In this document: positions 8,645-16,908 of the stretch, piece after piece
How the letters are laid out: each line of letters starts with the position of its first letter
Numbering within the stretch: the stretch's first letter is position 1
Assembly: GCF_029319185.1 (NCBI RefSeq)
Contig: NZ_CP119754.1
Location: forward strand, 2,728,001-2,792,000
DNA from: Superficieibacter sp. HKU1
Lineage (GTDB): Bacteria; Pseudomonadota; Gammaproteobacteria; Enterobacterales; Enterobacteriaceae
Reading direction: 5' to 3'
Length of the DNA stretch: 64,000 nucleotides
The notes under the pieces: generated by a model
The model's database searches: none
The model's input: only the letters and a program-made list of their open reading frames with translations
Told to the model about the DNA's origin: nothing
Translations under genes and position numbers: made by a program

Positions 8645-9283
8645 TCAGCCAATCATTTCGCGAACGAACGCTTCAATCTCTTTGTTCTGGCTGTTCTCAA
8701 AAAAACACTGCTGGAAGCGCGGGCCGGAAACCGCCGTCTTCACCAGCTCCGGATCGATAGCGCGCAGGGTATCCAGATAATTTTCTTTCACTACCGCTGC
8801 TTTCACCTGGTTGAGAATACCCGCGTTGCGCACCTGCGGTTCTTTACGCTCCGGCGGATAACCTTCACCGGTCCGGCCGGTAAACGCTTTTTCGAAAATG
8901 AAGCGCACATTCAGCTCGGCGCCCCAGCCAAAACCTTTGGCAAAAGGCAGCGCCAGCGCGTTACCGTTGTTAATCTGGGCGAAGAGGAACGCATCGGCGG
9001 GATCGATACAATAACCGCAAATCACCCCTGGATGGATATTCAGGGACATCAGCGCGCCCTGCCCGGTACCGCAACCCGTGACCACAAAATCGACCGCTTT
9101 CGAATTCAGCAAAATGCTGGCCATAATCCCCAGATGGATATAGGTCAGGTGATGATCGTTCTCATCGCTCATGCCGACGTTATAAACCGGGAAATTTTTC
9201 TCGCTTGCTACCGCGTTCAACTCATTGAGGATAACAGCGTTTTTGCTGGCCTGACTATTTTCCATCATCAGTGCAATTTTCAT
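8645..9283 (-). CDS. RpiB/LacA/LacB family sugar-phosphate isomerase
   Basis: A 212-residue cytoplasmic protein with an RpiB/LacAB-type N-terminal domain: MKIALMMENSQASKNAVILN, then the family's phosphate-binding and catalytic stretch TGCGTGQGALMSLN, where the Cys at about 71 matches the catalytic base of RpiB. A C-terminal extension of about 60 residues goes beyond the usual 150-residue RpiB. A longer open frame begins upstream, but the ATG at 9283 follows GGAGAGTTAGAA. It is divergent from the HD-GYP gene. The exact sugar phosphate is unknown; the family interconverts aldose and ketose phosphates. E. coli K-12 has no gene here. Confidence 0.78.
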   Translation of the reverse strand: MKIALMMENSQASKNAVILNELNAVASEKNFPVYNVGMSDENDHHLTYIHLGIMASILLNSKAVDFVVTGCGTGQGALMSLNIHPGVICGYCIDPADAFLFAQINNGNALALPFAKGFGWGAELNVRFIFEKAFTGRTGEGYPPERKEPQVRNAGILNQVKAAVVKENYLDTLRAIDPELVKTAVSGPRFQQCFFENSQNKEIEAFVREMIG

Positions 9284-9527
9284 TTCTAACTCTCCTGAGT
9301 GCTGCGCGGGATGCCCCGCCTTGATGTCAGATGAGGTCAACTTTACTACCTGCCAAACATACTTTCAAATTTAATGAAAAATTGTTTTAAAAATCACAGA
9401 TGGCATCACGTTTTTCCGCCACTGGCGGTGCAGCGCATTTTTCTCTCATATTCAAAAAATATCTATTCGCTGTGCTGAGGGTTGGTTAGACTTCAAATTA
9501 AACAAAACAATAACAGGAATCATCTGA

Positions 9528-11705
9528 GTGGATCAGCACAGCCCGCCCTCCCGACCCCTGGTATTTTTCGGAGCCCTGCTATTTCTGGCGCTGCTGTGCG
9601 TATTTCCCCTTTTTGCCGCCCCTTCTCCCCCAAAGGAGGCGGTTCCGGTCTGGCTTTATGACGCTCCGAGCTACGAGTTCTGGCGCGATCCACACGGTCA
9701 TTATCAGGGGTTTTATCCACAACTCATTCAGGCCATAAATCAAAAATATGGCTACAACCTGCAAATCCAGCCCATCAGCGGTAATGAAATTAGCCAGAGT
9801 TTTAATAACGATCGCTATGGCCTGTATGCTGGCGTGATCCGAACGGAAGCCCGCGCACGAAACAAAATTCTCTCAGCCCGTATTTTTAGTAATGAAGTGC
9901 TCGCCGCCAGCCTGACCCGCACCATCACATCCGCCGATGAGCTAAACCAGAGCCGGGTGGTCTTTCGCCGCAATGATGCCACCTGGGATCAGGTTAATAT
10001 GCGTTATGCCGATATCCACTTCAGTCAGGTCATTTTTGTTACCACCAGCGAAGAAGCCTTTCGCCTGCTGAGTGAAAATAAAGCTGATTTTTATATTAAT
10101 GACGCTACCGAGATGGAAGATACGCTGCGTTATTACACTATCTCTCGTCCCTTTCCCGACCTGCACATCGCCTCGGTGCTGGGGTTCAGCCCTGAGCTGC
10201 GCGGCCTGAGAACCAATGTTAATCAGCTCATTAATGACTGGCAGCGCAATGGGAAATTGCGAAAACTGGAAGACCAGACGCGGCGTGATTTCCTGCTCAG
10301 CCGGATTGTGCTTAGTGAGGAAGAAAAGCGCTGGCTTGCCGCCAACACGCTCACCGTCTGGCTGCCCAAAAACGAGAATTTTGCGCCGCTAATCTGGAAA
10401 GATGCGCAGGGATATCACGGTTCGGTGGTGGATATGATTAACGACATACGCGATCTGCTGCACGTGAAAGTGGACGTTCAGTATGTTGATAATTACGTCT
10501 TGCGCATGCGGCAAGAAAAATGGCCCGTCCGCCTGGTTAATCTGGTTAATACCAACGATGCCAGCCAGTCGGATGGTATGATTGGGCCCGTGACGGCCTG
10601 GCACAATGTGTATTACAACCGCATCGGCCAGCCGTTCCTCTGGGATGAAGAACAAATTCGTCATCAGCGGGTCGGGGTGCTGCGCGGCTCGTTTTCCGCG
10701 CTTTATCTCAGGCAGCGCTTTGGCAATGAGATTTTTATCGTCAGCGGTGCCTCGGTTGAAGAACTGCTGGATGCCATCGAAAACCATCAAATTGATTATA
10801 TCCTTGGCGATCTCAGTTCACTGGAGCTGTCATTACGGGGAAATGAACTGTTTCGCGGCGTGCTGAAAGTGGCCGGCCTGACCCGTATTGATTATGAGAT
10901 TGGACCCTGGGTTGATCCCGCGCATCCGCTACAGCGTTTACTGGCGCAGATCCACCGTATTTCCAGCTTCCGCACTCAGATGGAGCGGCATGTCGAACCC
11001 ACCCTGATGCCAGAACTCACCAAAAACACCTTTAAAATGATCAGCATTGTGCTGCTCATTACTGCGCTATTCAGCGTGTGTTTGCTCATCATCATGTGGC
11101 GGCAAATGAAGCAGAACCGGGCGGTTAACCGCAGTATTGTGGAGGCGATGGAAAAGGTGAACCGGGCGCATGATGACGAGACCGGCAGCCATATCCATCG
11201 CGTCGCTCAGTATTGCGGTTTGATGGCGCGGGAATTAAAACTGCCGCGGCGGATGGTGCATGAAATCGAGCATTTCGCCTCGCTGCACGACGTCGGTAAA
11301 ATTGCGGTACCGGAACGCATTCTGCGCAAGCAAGGACCGCTTTCCCCGGGAGAATTTAGCGAAATGAAACTGCATACCCTAAAAGGCTGGCGCATTATTC
11401 AGGGGCTGGGGCTGGGTCCCGTTGCCGAAAATATTATTCATTTCCACCATGAAAAGTGGGATGGCAGCGGATATCCGGAAGGGCTGCGTGGTGAACAAAT
11501 TCCCATCGAAGCGCGGATCCTGGCGCTGGCAGACGTCTATGATGCCCTGCGGCAAAAGCGTGTCTATAAACCTGGCTATTCGCACGAGCGCGCCTGCGAG
11601 ATGATTTTTCAGGGGGCAGGACATCATTTTGACCCGCAGCTGGTAGCGCTTTTTCGCCAGCAGCATGTGAAATTTCAGGCCATTTTTGACTCGCAGGCCG
11701 ATTAG
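9528..11705 (+). CDS. Membrane HD-GYP phosphodiesterase with periplasmic solute-binding-type sensor
   Basis: A 725-residue inner-membrane protein that should hydrolyse c-di-GMP. Order: signal/anchor helix (residues 11-31), two periplasmic domains resembling family-3 solute-binding proteins (about 38-250 and 260-495), a second membrane helix (about 505-526), then a cytoplasmic HD-GYP domain (about 540-715). The catalytic set is complete: HDVGK (His587-Asp588), HHEKWDGSGYP with GYP at 648-650, and LALADVYDAL. The start is GTG with AGGAA upstream. It is divergent from the isomerase gene and followed by yecR. E. coli K-12 has no canonical HD-GYP protein. The periplasmic domains suggest control by an amino acid or other small ligand, which is inference. 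Confidence 0.85.
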   Translation: MDQHSPPSRPLVFFGALLFLALLCVFPLFAAPSPPKEAVPVWLYDAPSYEFWRDPHGHYQGFYPQLIQAINQKYGYNLQIQPISGNEISQSFNNDRYGLYAGVIRTEARARNKILSARIFSNEVLAASLTRTITSADELNQSRVVFRRNDATWDQVNMRYADIHFSQVIFVTTSEEAFRLLSENKADFYINDATEMEDTLRYYTISRPFPDLHIASVLGFSPELRGLRTNVNQLINDWQRNGKLRKLEDQTRRDFLLSRIVLSEEEKRWLAANTLTVWLPKNENFAPLIWKDAQGYHGSVVDMINDIRDLLHVKVDVQYVDNYVLRMRQEKWPVRLVNLVNTNDASQSDGMIGPVTAWHNVYYNRIGQPFLWDEEQIRHQRVGVLRGSFSALYLRQRFGNEIFIVSGASVEELLDAIENHQIDYILGDLSSLELSLRGNELFRGVLKVAGLTRIDYEIGPWVDPAHPLQRLLAQIHRISSFRTQMERHVEPTLMPELTKNTFKMISIVLLITALFSVCLLIIMWRQMKQNRAVNRSIVEAMEKVNRAHDDETGSHIHRVAQYCGLMARELKLPRRMVHEIEHFASLHDVGKIAVPERILRKQGPLSPGEFSEMKLHTLKGWRIIQGLGLGPVAENIIHFHHEKWDGSGYPEGLRGEQIPIEARILALADVYDALRQKRVYKPGYSHERACEMIFQGAGHHFDPQLVALFRQQHVKFQAIFDSQAD

Positions 11706-11811
11706 CGCCCGCCGTTGTGATAACTGGGTGTAGATCCGCTGGCTATTCTGCGGATTGCGGCTGGCAGTAAACGGTAGGATAGGCAGACTCCCTTAAAAGC
11801 AGAACCGCGTA

Positions 11812-12150
11812 ATGAATAAAGCTGCCATTCTTATTTCCCTGCTGACGCTTGCGGGCTGTTCGGTGAACCGACAGGCTGATGTCAGCGATGTTGATACCAC
11901 CAGCGGCATCGTGCGTTTAACCTACGGACAAGCCATGCTTCAGTCCGCTACCACCGATCCTTACCTCGCGCAGGGTACCGCAACGCGGCAGTGCCAGCAG
12001 GCCGGTTACGCCACCGCGGTTGCCTACGGCCAGCCCATTACCACCTGCACGGTGACCAGCGGTTCGCTTTGTCTGAATGAAAAAGTCACTCTGCAATATC
12101 AGTGTCGCGGCGTGGCCGTTAGCCAGAATTCCGTGGTGAATTACTGGTGA
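11812..12150 (+). CDS. yecR: YecR-like lipoprotein
   Basis: A 112-residue secreted lipoprotein. The lipobox is LAGC with Cys16 as the lipidated residue, and Ser at +2 favours the outer membrane. The mature part keeps the E. coli YecR pattern: NRQADVSDVDTTSGIVRLTY, CQQAGYATAVAYGQP and CTVTSGSLCLNEKVTLQYQC, with four Cys that may form disulfides. YecR is controlled by FlhDC in E. coli, but I found no clear FlhDC or sigma-28 site here. Function unknown. It lies between the HD-GYP gene and ftnA, the latter as in E. coli. Confidence 0.85.
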   Translation: MNKAAILISLLTLAGCSVNRQADVSDVDTTSGIVRLTYGQAMLQSATTDPYLAQGTATRQCQQAGYATAVAYGQPITTCTVTSGSLCLNEKVTLQYQCRGVAVSQNSVVNYW

Positions 12151-12347
12151 TCCGTGTGCCAGCGTTGCCGCTGGCGCTATTTAAACGGAATTATTCTTAT
12201 TCTCGCGTTTATATTAAATAACGCAAATGCGTATTATTCCTGGTCGCATTTTAACAAATCAATTTTTTATTTAACCTTTTGCAAATAATTAAATAACAAA
12301 TTATAGTGGCGGTATTATAACCCCTGGCAAATATTGCGGAGCGCGTC

Positions 12348-12845
12348 ATGCTTAAAGCCGATATGATCGAAAAATTAAATGCACAAATGAACCTTGAGTT
12401 GTTCTCCTCTCTGCTTTATCAGCAGATGAGCGCATGGTGTAGCTATCACAGTTTTGAAGGGGCCGCCGCTTTTCTGCGCCGCCACGCGCAGGAAGAGATG
12501 GGGCATATGCAGCGCCTGTTTGACTACCTGACCGATACCGGTAGCCTGCCACAAATCACTGCTATCGCCTCGCCGTTCGCGGAATATGAATCGCTCGACC
12601 ATCTGTTCCACGCCACCTATGAGCATGAACAGCTGATCAGCAGCAAAATTAATGAACTGGCCCATGCGGCAATGACCAGCCAGGATTACCCGACCTTTAA
12701 TTTCCTGCAATGGTATGTCGCTGAACAGCATGAGGAAGAAAAACTGTTCAAATCCGTTCTCGATAAATTATCGCTGGCAGGCAAAAGCGGTGAAGGTCTT
12801 TATTTTATCGATAAAGAACTCTCCACCCTCGACGCGCAAAACTAA
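12348..12845 (+). CDS. ftnA: Ferritin FtnA, iron storage
   Basis: A 165-residue 24-mer-forming ferritin, the main iron store, which oxidises Fe(II) and keeps it as ferric mineral in the cytoplasm. Ferroxidase ligands are all present: Glu17 in MNLELFSS, the [11 protein letters not shown] stretch with Glu50 and His53, Glu94 in YEHEQL, and Gln127 and neighbours in VAEQHEEEK. The sequence is close to E. coli FtnA to its end ([13 protein letters not shown]). GCGGAG lies before the ATG. The upstream 200 bases are AT-rich; in E. coli ftnA is activated by Fur by displacing H-NS, and this region could support that. Confidence 0.97.
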   Translation: MLKADMIEKLNAQMNLELFSSLLYQQMSAWCSYHSFEGAAAFLRRHAQEEMGHMQRLFDYLTDTGSLPQITAIASPFAEYESLDHLFHATYEHEQLISSKINELAHAAMTSQDYPTFNFLQWYVAEQHEEEKLFKSVLDKLSLAGKSGEGLYFIDKELSTLDAQN

Positions 12846-12852
12846 TTCAGCG

Positions 12853-12871
12853 GGCCAGCTTCGCGCTGGCC
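12853..12871. terminator. Hairpin between convergent ftnA and yecH
   Basis: GGCCAGC, loop TTCGC, GCTGGCC: a perfect 7-bp stem centred between the two stop codons. No T run follows on either strand, so it may act as a weak terminator or mRNA 3' end stabiliser only. Confidence 0.4.
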
Positions 12872-12875
12872 TGAA

Positions 12876-13115
12876 TTAATGTCGGCAAATTTTACTTTCG
12901 TGAGTGTTAAATCCATCCGGCTGCGCAATGAATTTGCCTTTTTGCTGTAAAAACGCCACTAATTCTTTGGCCGTCATATTTTCAGCGGAACAGGTGTGAA
13001 ACCGCGCTAGCTCGCCAAAACGGGCAATAATTGCCGCTTCCAGACTGGCAGTGGTGTAACGCTCGCCAGAATTAATCATCATGTTCAGTACATCGTGACC
13101 GTGTATGGATGCCAT
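12876..13115 (-). CDS. yecH: YecH, small probable metal-binding protein (DUF2492)
   Basis: A 79-residue cytoplasmic protein, MASIHGHDVLNMMI to THESKICRH, nearly the same length and pattern as E. coli YecH. His4, His6, Cys41 in FHTCSAENMTA and the terminal CRH are conserved and could bind a metal. The ATG at 13115 follows GGAGGGGTT, a strong ribosome-binding site; a longer open frame upstream has no support. Divergent from tyrP. No function is established. Confidence 0.85.
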   Translation of the reverse strand: MASIHGHDVLNMMINSGERYTTASLEAAIIARFGELARFHTCSAENMTAKELVAFLQQKGKFIAQPDGFNTHESKICRH

Positions 13116-13203
13116 AACCCCTCCTGAAAAAAGCCAGCATAGCCTTGCCGCCGTCGCGATGACTTGCGTTAAAACAGGTTCCGTTCTGTTGAACAAAGAA
13201 AAA

Positions 13204-13267
13204 TGTAAAGATTTAAATACAGAGACTGTAATCCTGATTTGACGACCTTCATGAATTCCCCTATTCT
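13204..13267 (+). promoter_or_regulatory. tyrP promoter with tandem TyrR boxes
   Basis: TyrR box 1 at 13204-13221 (TGTAAA-N6-AATACA) is near the consensus TGTAAA-N6-TTTACA. A weaker box at 13227-13244 (TGTAAT-N6-TTGACG) starts 23 bases later. The -35 TTGACG (13239-13244), 17 bases and -10 TATTCT (13262-13267) form a good sigma-70 promoter. The weak box covers the -35, the arrangement known at E. coli tyrP, where TyrR represses with tyrosine and activates with phenylalanine. Confidence 0.82.
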
Positions 13268-13313
13268 GCGCGGCATAAATAACCATCAAATGCCGTTAGT
13301 AGCAGAGGAATTA

Positions 13314-14525
13314 GTGAGAAACCGCGCTCTGGGAAGTATTTTAATCGTTGCGGGCACCACCATTGGTGCAGGAATGCTGGCGATGCCGCTGGCGGCGGCA
13401 GGCACCGGTTTTGGTGTAACGCTGGGGTTACTCTTCGGATTATGGGCGCTGATGTGTTATACCGCGCTGCTGCTGCTGGAGGTCTATCAGCACGTTGCCG
13501 CCGATACCGGGCTTGGCTCACTGGCTCAGCGCTATCTTGGCCGCTATGGTCAGTGGCTGACCGGTTTTAGTATGCTGTTTTTAATGTATGCCCTGACGGC
13601 CGCCTACGTCAGCGGCGCAGGCGAATTGCTGTCGTCGAGCCTTAATGACTGGCTGTCCCTCACCCTGCCTCCCGCCATCGGCGTACTGCTGTTTACCCTG
13701 GTCGGCGGCGCGGTGGTGTGTATCGGGACATCACTCGTCGATCTCTTTAACCGCTTTCTGTTCACCGCAAAAACGATTTTCCTGGTGGTGATGCTGGCGC
13801 TGCTGTTGTCGCATATTCATCAGGTCAACCTGCTCACCCTGCCGCTGGAAAAAGGGCTGGCGCTGTCGGCGATCCCGGTCATTTTTACGTCGTTCGGCTT
13901 TCACGGCAGCGTGCCGAGCATCGTGAGTTACATGAATGGCGATATTAAAAAACTGCGGCGGGTCTTTATGGTCGGCAGTTTTATTCCGCTGGTAGCGTAT
14001 ATTTTCTGGCAGCTGGCGACGCTCGGCAGTATTGGCTCTCCCGCGTTTGCGGCCCTGCTGGCGACCCATGCGGGTCTCAACGGATTATTGCAGGCGATCC
14101 GTGAAGTAGTTGCGTCACCGCACGTCGAACTGGCGGTACATCTGTTTGCCGATCTGGCGCTGGCAACCTCTTTTCTTGGGGTGGCGCTGGGACTATTTGA
14201 CTATCTGGCCGATCTTTTTCAGCGTAAAAATAGCCCGCTGGGGCGTCTGCAAACCGGTTTACTGACCTTCCTGCCCCCGCTGGCGTTTGCGCTGTTTTAT
14301 CCGCGCGGATTTGTGCTGGCACTGGGTTATGCTGGCGTCGCGCTGGCGGTGCTGGCGTTGATCATCCCTTCCCTGCTGGCGATGCAAAGCCGTAAACGCT
14401 ATCCGCAAAGCGGCTATCGTGTCGCGGGCGGCCAGGCGGTATTGTGGCTGGTCCTGGGCTGCGGCGTGGCAATCATCGCGGTGCAGTTTTCGATAGTTGC
14501 AGGCTGGCTGCCTGCGGTAAGCTGA
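13314..14525 (+). CDS. tyrP: Tyrosine-specific permease TyrP
   Basis: A 403-residue inner-membrane proton symporter that imports L-tyrosine, of the HAAP/aromatic amino acid permease family. The start is GTG at 13314 ([20 protein letters not shown]) behind AGAGGA, matching the E. coli N-terminus MKNRTLGS. An in-frame ATG at 13239 lies upstream of the promoter and cannot be the start. The conserved [30 protein letters not shown] and [19 protein letters not shown] are present, with about 11 membrane segments. Monocistronic, controlled by TyrR. Confidence 0.96.
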   Translation: MRNRALGSILIVAGTTIGAGMLAMPLAAAGTGFGVTLGLLFGLWALMCYTALLLLEVYQHVAADTGLGSLAQRYLGRYGQWLTGFSMLFLMYALTAAYVSGAGELLSSSLNDWLSLTLPPAIGVLLFTLVGGAVVCIGTSLVDLFNRFLFTAKTIFLVVMLALLLSHIHQVNLLTLPLEKGLALSAIPVIFTSFGFHGSVPSIVSYMNGDIKKLRRVFMVGSFIPLVAYIFWQLATLGSIGSPAFAALLATHAGLNGLLQAIREVVASPHVELAVHLFADLALATSFLGVALGLFDYLADLFQRKNSPLGRLQTGLLTFLPPLAFALFYPRGFVLALGYAGVALAVLALIIPSLLAMQSRKRYPQSGYRVAGGQAVLWLVLGCGVAIIAVQFSIVAGWLPAVS

Positions 14526-14596
14526 TCAAAAACGTCGATGGATATCCATTCTTCAGGTTGAGGGCACACCTGGCTTTGCTATTGTGCACGCCGTTT

Positions 14597-14695
14597 TGCC
14601 GGGTGGCGGCTTCGCCTTACCCGGCCTACAAAACCCTCAATATCAACAAATTATTCTGAATTGTAGGCCTGTGCAAGCGAAGCGCGGCCAGGCAT
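14597..14695. repeat. BIME: two inverted REP units
   Basis: Opens at 14597 with the same TGCCGGGTGGCGGCTTCGCC as the element at 8531. The opposite unit, at about 14663-14695, is more diverged (GTAGGCCTGTGCAAGCG). It lies between convergent tyrP and yecA. Confidence 0.8.
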
Positions 14696-14755
14696 CATTC
14701 CACGCTATCACGTTTGTCGCCGACTAAGGGACGATTATCCGTCCCTGATGAAGGT

Positions 14756-15430
14756 TTAATGCAGGCAGCACTGCTTGAATTTTTTGCCGCTGCCGCAGGG
14801 ACAGGGATCGTTGCGGCCAACCGTTTTTTCTGCCCGTAACGGCTGCTGTACCGGGGTAGCCGGAGCGGGGATCTGATGGGTAGACCAGTAAGCGAACAGA
14901 TTGAGTGCCGCAGGCTCCAGCTTATCAATACTGCGATCGCGCTCCTGCGGCGTCAGCGTATCCAGTTTATCGAAGTTAGCTTCCAGACCATGTAAGGCGA
15001 TGGCATCAAGCTCAGGGCGCAACGTTTCCGGCAGCGATGACCAGTCGGCCAGCGCAACGCCGCGCATATAGCCAAAACACCACTCTTCAACAATCGTAAA
15101 TTCACTTCCTTCGATTTCACGCGTGCCAAATACCGGTTCAAATTGCTCAGGATAATGTTCAAGCCGCTCGGCAATGTCGGCCATATGCTGAAAACACAGC
15201 GCCATAAACCGCTCCATCTCCCGCTCCGATTCCCAGGCAGGCACGTTTTGCGCACCACCCCAGATAGCCAGCAGCCAGTCGGTCGGCTCAATCTCATGCG
15301 GCGCAGAGAGCACGGCGGTGAGCAGTCCATCCAGTTCAGAGACGTCAAGAACGCCGTCGTCAGTGCCATATTTCACCAGCACATCATCGAGCCACTCCAG
15401 CTCAGTTTCGTTCAGTGGTCCGGTATTCAT
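14756..15430 (-). CDS. yecA: YecA, UPF0149 protein with SEC-C zinc motif
   Basis: A 224-residue cytoplasmic protein: N-terminal UPF0149 (YgfB/YecA) helical domain from [13 protein letters not shown] to about residue 185, then a C-terminal SEC-C motif [14 protein letters not shown] that binds one zinc, as in the SecA tail. SEC-C proteins related to YecA (AscA) bind ribosomes and SecB in E. coli, so a role in protein biogenesis is likely. The ATG at 15430 follows AGAGGAAACC. The order tyrP-yecA is as in E. coli, but in E. coli the leuZ tRNA cluster follows directly, while here a NUDIX gene and the yfa operon come between. Confidence 0.93.
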   Translation of the reverse strand: MNTGPLNETELEWLDDVLVKYGTDDGVLDVSELDGLLTAVLSAPHEIEPTDWLLAIWGGAQNVPAWESEREMERFMALCFQHMADIAERLEHYPEQFEPVFGTREIEGSEFTIVEEWCFGYMRGVALADWSSLPETLRPELDAIALHGLEANFDKLDTLTPQERDRSIDKLEPAALNLFAYWSTHQIPAPATPVQQPLRAEKTVGRNDPCPCGSGKKFKQCCLH

Positions 15431-15490
15431 AAAAGGTTTCCTCTGCGACGGGCAATGTGGATGATAGTAACCTAATGGCGGACACAAGTC

Positions 15491-16036
15491 CTAAGCAATC
15501 AATCCCCTGGCCTTTGCCAGAAGAAAAGCCGTAACCGACGTGGCATCGGTGACTTTGCCATCAAGGATCAACTGCATAAAATCGTCTGTTTTGATTTTGC
15601 GGGCGGTGAGACCGTACTCTTCGGGATCGAGCGACGGCGCATGATGGGTTAATTCGGTTGCCAGATAAATATGATAGCCCTGCTGCGAATAGCCCTGCGC
15701 CAGCTTTTGATAGCCGACGCGGATCATCTTCCCGGCGACTAATCCGGTTTCTTCGCGCAGCTCACCGGCGGCAACCTGTTCAGGCGTGGCGGTTAACGTA
15801 TGCTCCCAGGAGCCCTGCGGAAGCTCAATCGTTCGCTCTCTCAGCGGATAGCGAAATTGCTCCACTACGAAGATCGCATCATCTTCGACCGGCAGGATCA
15901 CCACAAAATCCGGCTTTTCGATAACCGAGTAAATCCCCTGACTGCCGTCCGCCCGGAGAATGCGATCTTCGCGCAGCGCCATCCATTTATTACGGTAGAT
16001 CTCTTCAGTCGAGAGCGTTTTTATTTCCATTGTCAT
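15491..16036 (-). CDS. NUDIX hydrolase, ADP-ribose pyrophosphatase-like
   Basis: A 181-residue cytoplasmic NUDIX protein. The region FRYPLRERTIELPQGSWE followed by the box with GELREETGL has the layout of the NudF/ADP-ribose pyrophosphatase branch (hydrolysis of nucleoside diphosphates linked to another moiety). The catalytic glutamates EL-EE are intact, but the first Arg of the REUXEEXGU consensus is Gly. The start at 16036 (MTMEIKTL) follows GAAGG; ATG at 16030 is an alternative. It lies 60 bases before yecA in the same direction and after yfaP. Substrate unknown. Confidence 0.78.
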   Translation of the reverse strand: MTMEIKTLSTEEIYRNKWMALREDRILRADGSQGIYSVIEKPDFVVILPVEDDAIFVVEQFRYPLRERTIELPQGSWEHTLTATPEQVAAGELREETGLVAGKMIRVGYQKLAQGYSQQGYHIYLATELTHHAPSLDPEEYGLTARKIKTDDFMQLILDGKVTDATSVTAFLLAKARGLIA

Positions 16037-16118
16037 GCCGGCCTTCGTTGGCAAAAGATTTACCATCAGCATACCGTTTGCAGGGTAGAGTATGAAGGGG
16101 TTTGCATAGCGACCCACG

Positions 16119-16904
16119 TTACCAGTTAAAACTTTTCACCAGCGTCAGTTCTCCGGCTTTGCGCATAGGGACGATGAAGGTTTCCTGCTTTTCACTGGCA
16201 GAGCCTTCATCACTGATAATGGTTAATTGGGCGGTGGTCAGTTCCGTCTCGCTACGGCCACCGTAGTAATTGATATACACCAGATAACGCCCCTTGACGG
16301 GCGCAGGCATTGCAAAAATCTCCGGGCCGTAGCCGGTTGTCACATCAATATCCAGCGCGCCGCCATTATTCAGCACGGGATTGCCATACCAGGCATGTTC
16401 ACCGTCCGGCGTCACCACGTGCATGTCTAAATCGGTGTTATCGGTATCCCACGACAGAACCAGCCGCAAACGGGCACGGATTGCGCCGGCGCCCGGCGTT
16501 GAGTAAAACTGCATGCGGTTACGGCTCTTACCGTCAGGGCTGACGACTTCAATACTGTTACTGCCTTCCGGGAAAATATAAGGGCGCGCAAAGGAGCCGT
16601 CATCTTCAAAACGCTGCGGCATGCTGACGCCGTTGACCACCAGCCTGCCGGGTGCTTTTTTACCCGTTGGTGAGAAATTTTTGATCTGCCCGCGAATTTG
16701 CGCGGAGATATTTTGATCGCTGGCCATATTCACCGTTGACGCCGGGTAGTTCACCGACTGCGAAAATGCCGCATTGTCGCCTTCCGCCGCACGCCACCCG
16801 GACAGCGGTGCGTCGATCTGTACCTCCTGACCTCCCGCGCTGTCCGCCAGCGCCGGGAGTGAGATAAATAACAACGGAAATAAAATACGAGACACTGTAC
16901 GCAT
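16119..16904 (-). CDS. yfaP: YfaP, secreted DUF2135 protein of the alpha-2-macroglobulin operon
   Basis: A 261-residue periplasmic protein. The signal peptide MRTVSRILFPLLFISLPALA ends near residue 20. The central part has a beta-rich region with NGVSMPQRF; the C-terminal DUF2135 domain is VLSWDTDNTDLDMHVVTPDG, acidic enough to suggest a metal site, continuing through MPAPVKGRYLVYINYYGG. Last gene of the yfaA-T-S-Q-P order, separated by only four bases from yfaQ. Homologues accompany non-thioester alpha-2-macroglobulins in E. coli and the mag operon of Pseudomonas aeruginosa. Role unknown. Confidence 0.88.
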   Translation of the reverse strand: MRTVSRILFPLLFISLPALADSAGGQEVQIDAPLSGWRAAEGDNAAFSQSVNYPASTVNMASDQNISAQIRGQIKNFSPTGKKAPGRLVVNGVSMPQRFEDDGSFARPYIFPEGSNSIEVVSPDGKSRNRMQFYSTPGAGAIRARLRLVLSWDTDNTDLDMHVVTPDGEHAWYGNPVLNNGGALDIDVTTGYGPEIFAMPAPVKGRYLVYINYYGGRSETELTTAQLTIISDEGSASEKQETFIVPMRKAGELTLVKSFNW

Positions 16905-16908
16905 AGCA

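Noticed and set aside
8537..9289. 250-codon + strand frame opposite the RpiB-like gene
   Set aside because: Begins inside the BIME repeat and runs antisense to a recognisable isomerase.
12209..12240. AAATAACG sequence upstream of ftnA as an FlhDC box
   Set aside because: One half matches, but the second half is too close and has poor match; ftnA is not known as a flagellar-regulated gene.
13239..13313. Upstream ATG extension of tyrP
   Set aside because: The ATG lies before the promoter -10 and the product would have 25 extra residues absent from E. coli TyrP; GTG at 13314 has the ribosome-binding site.
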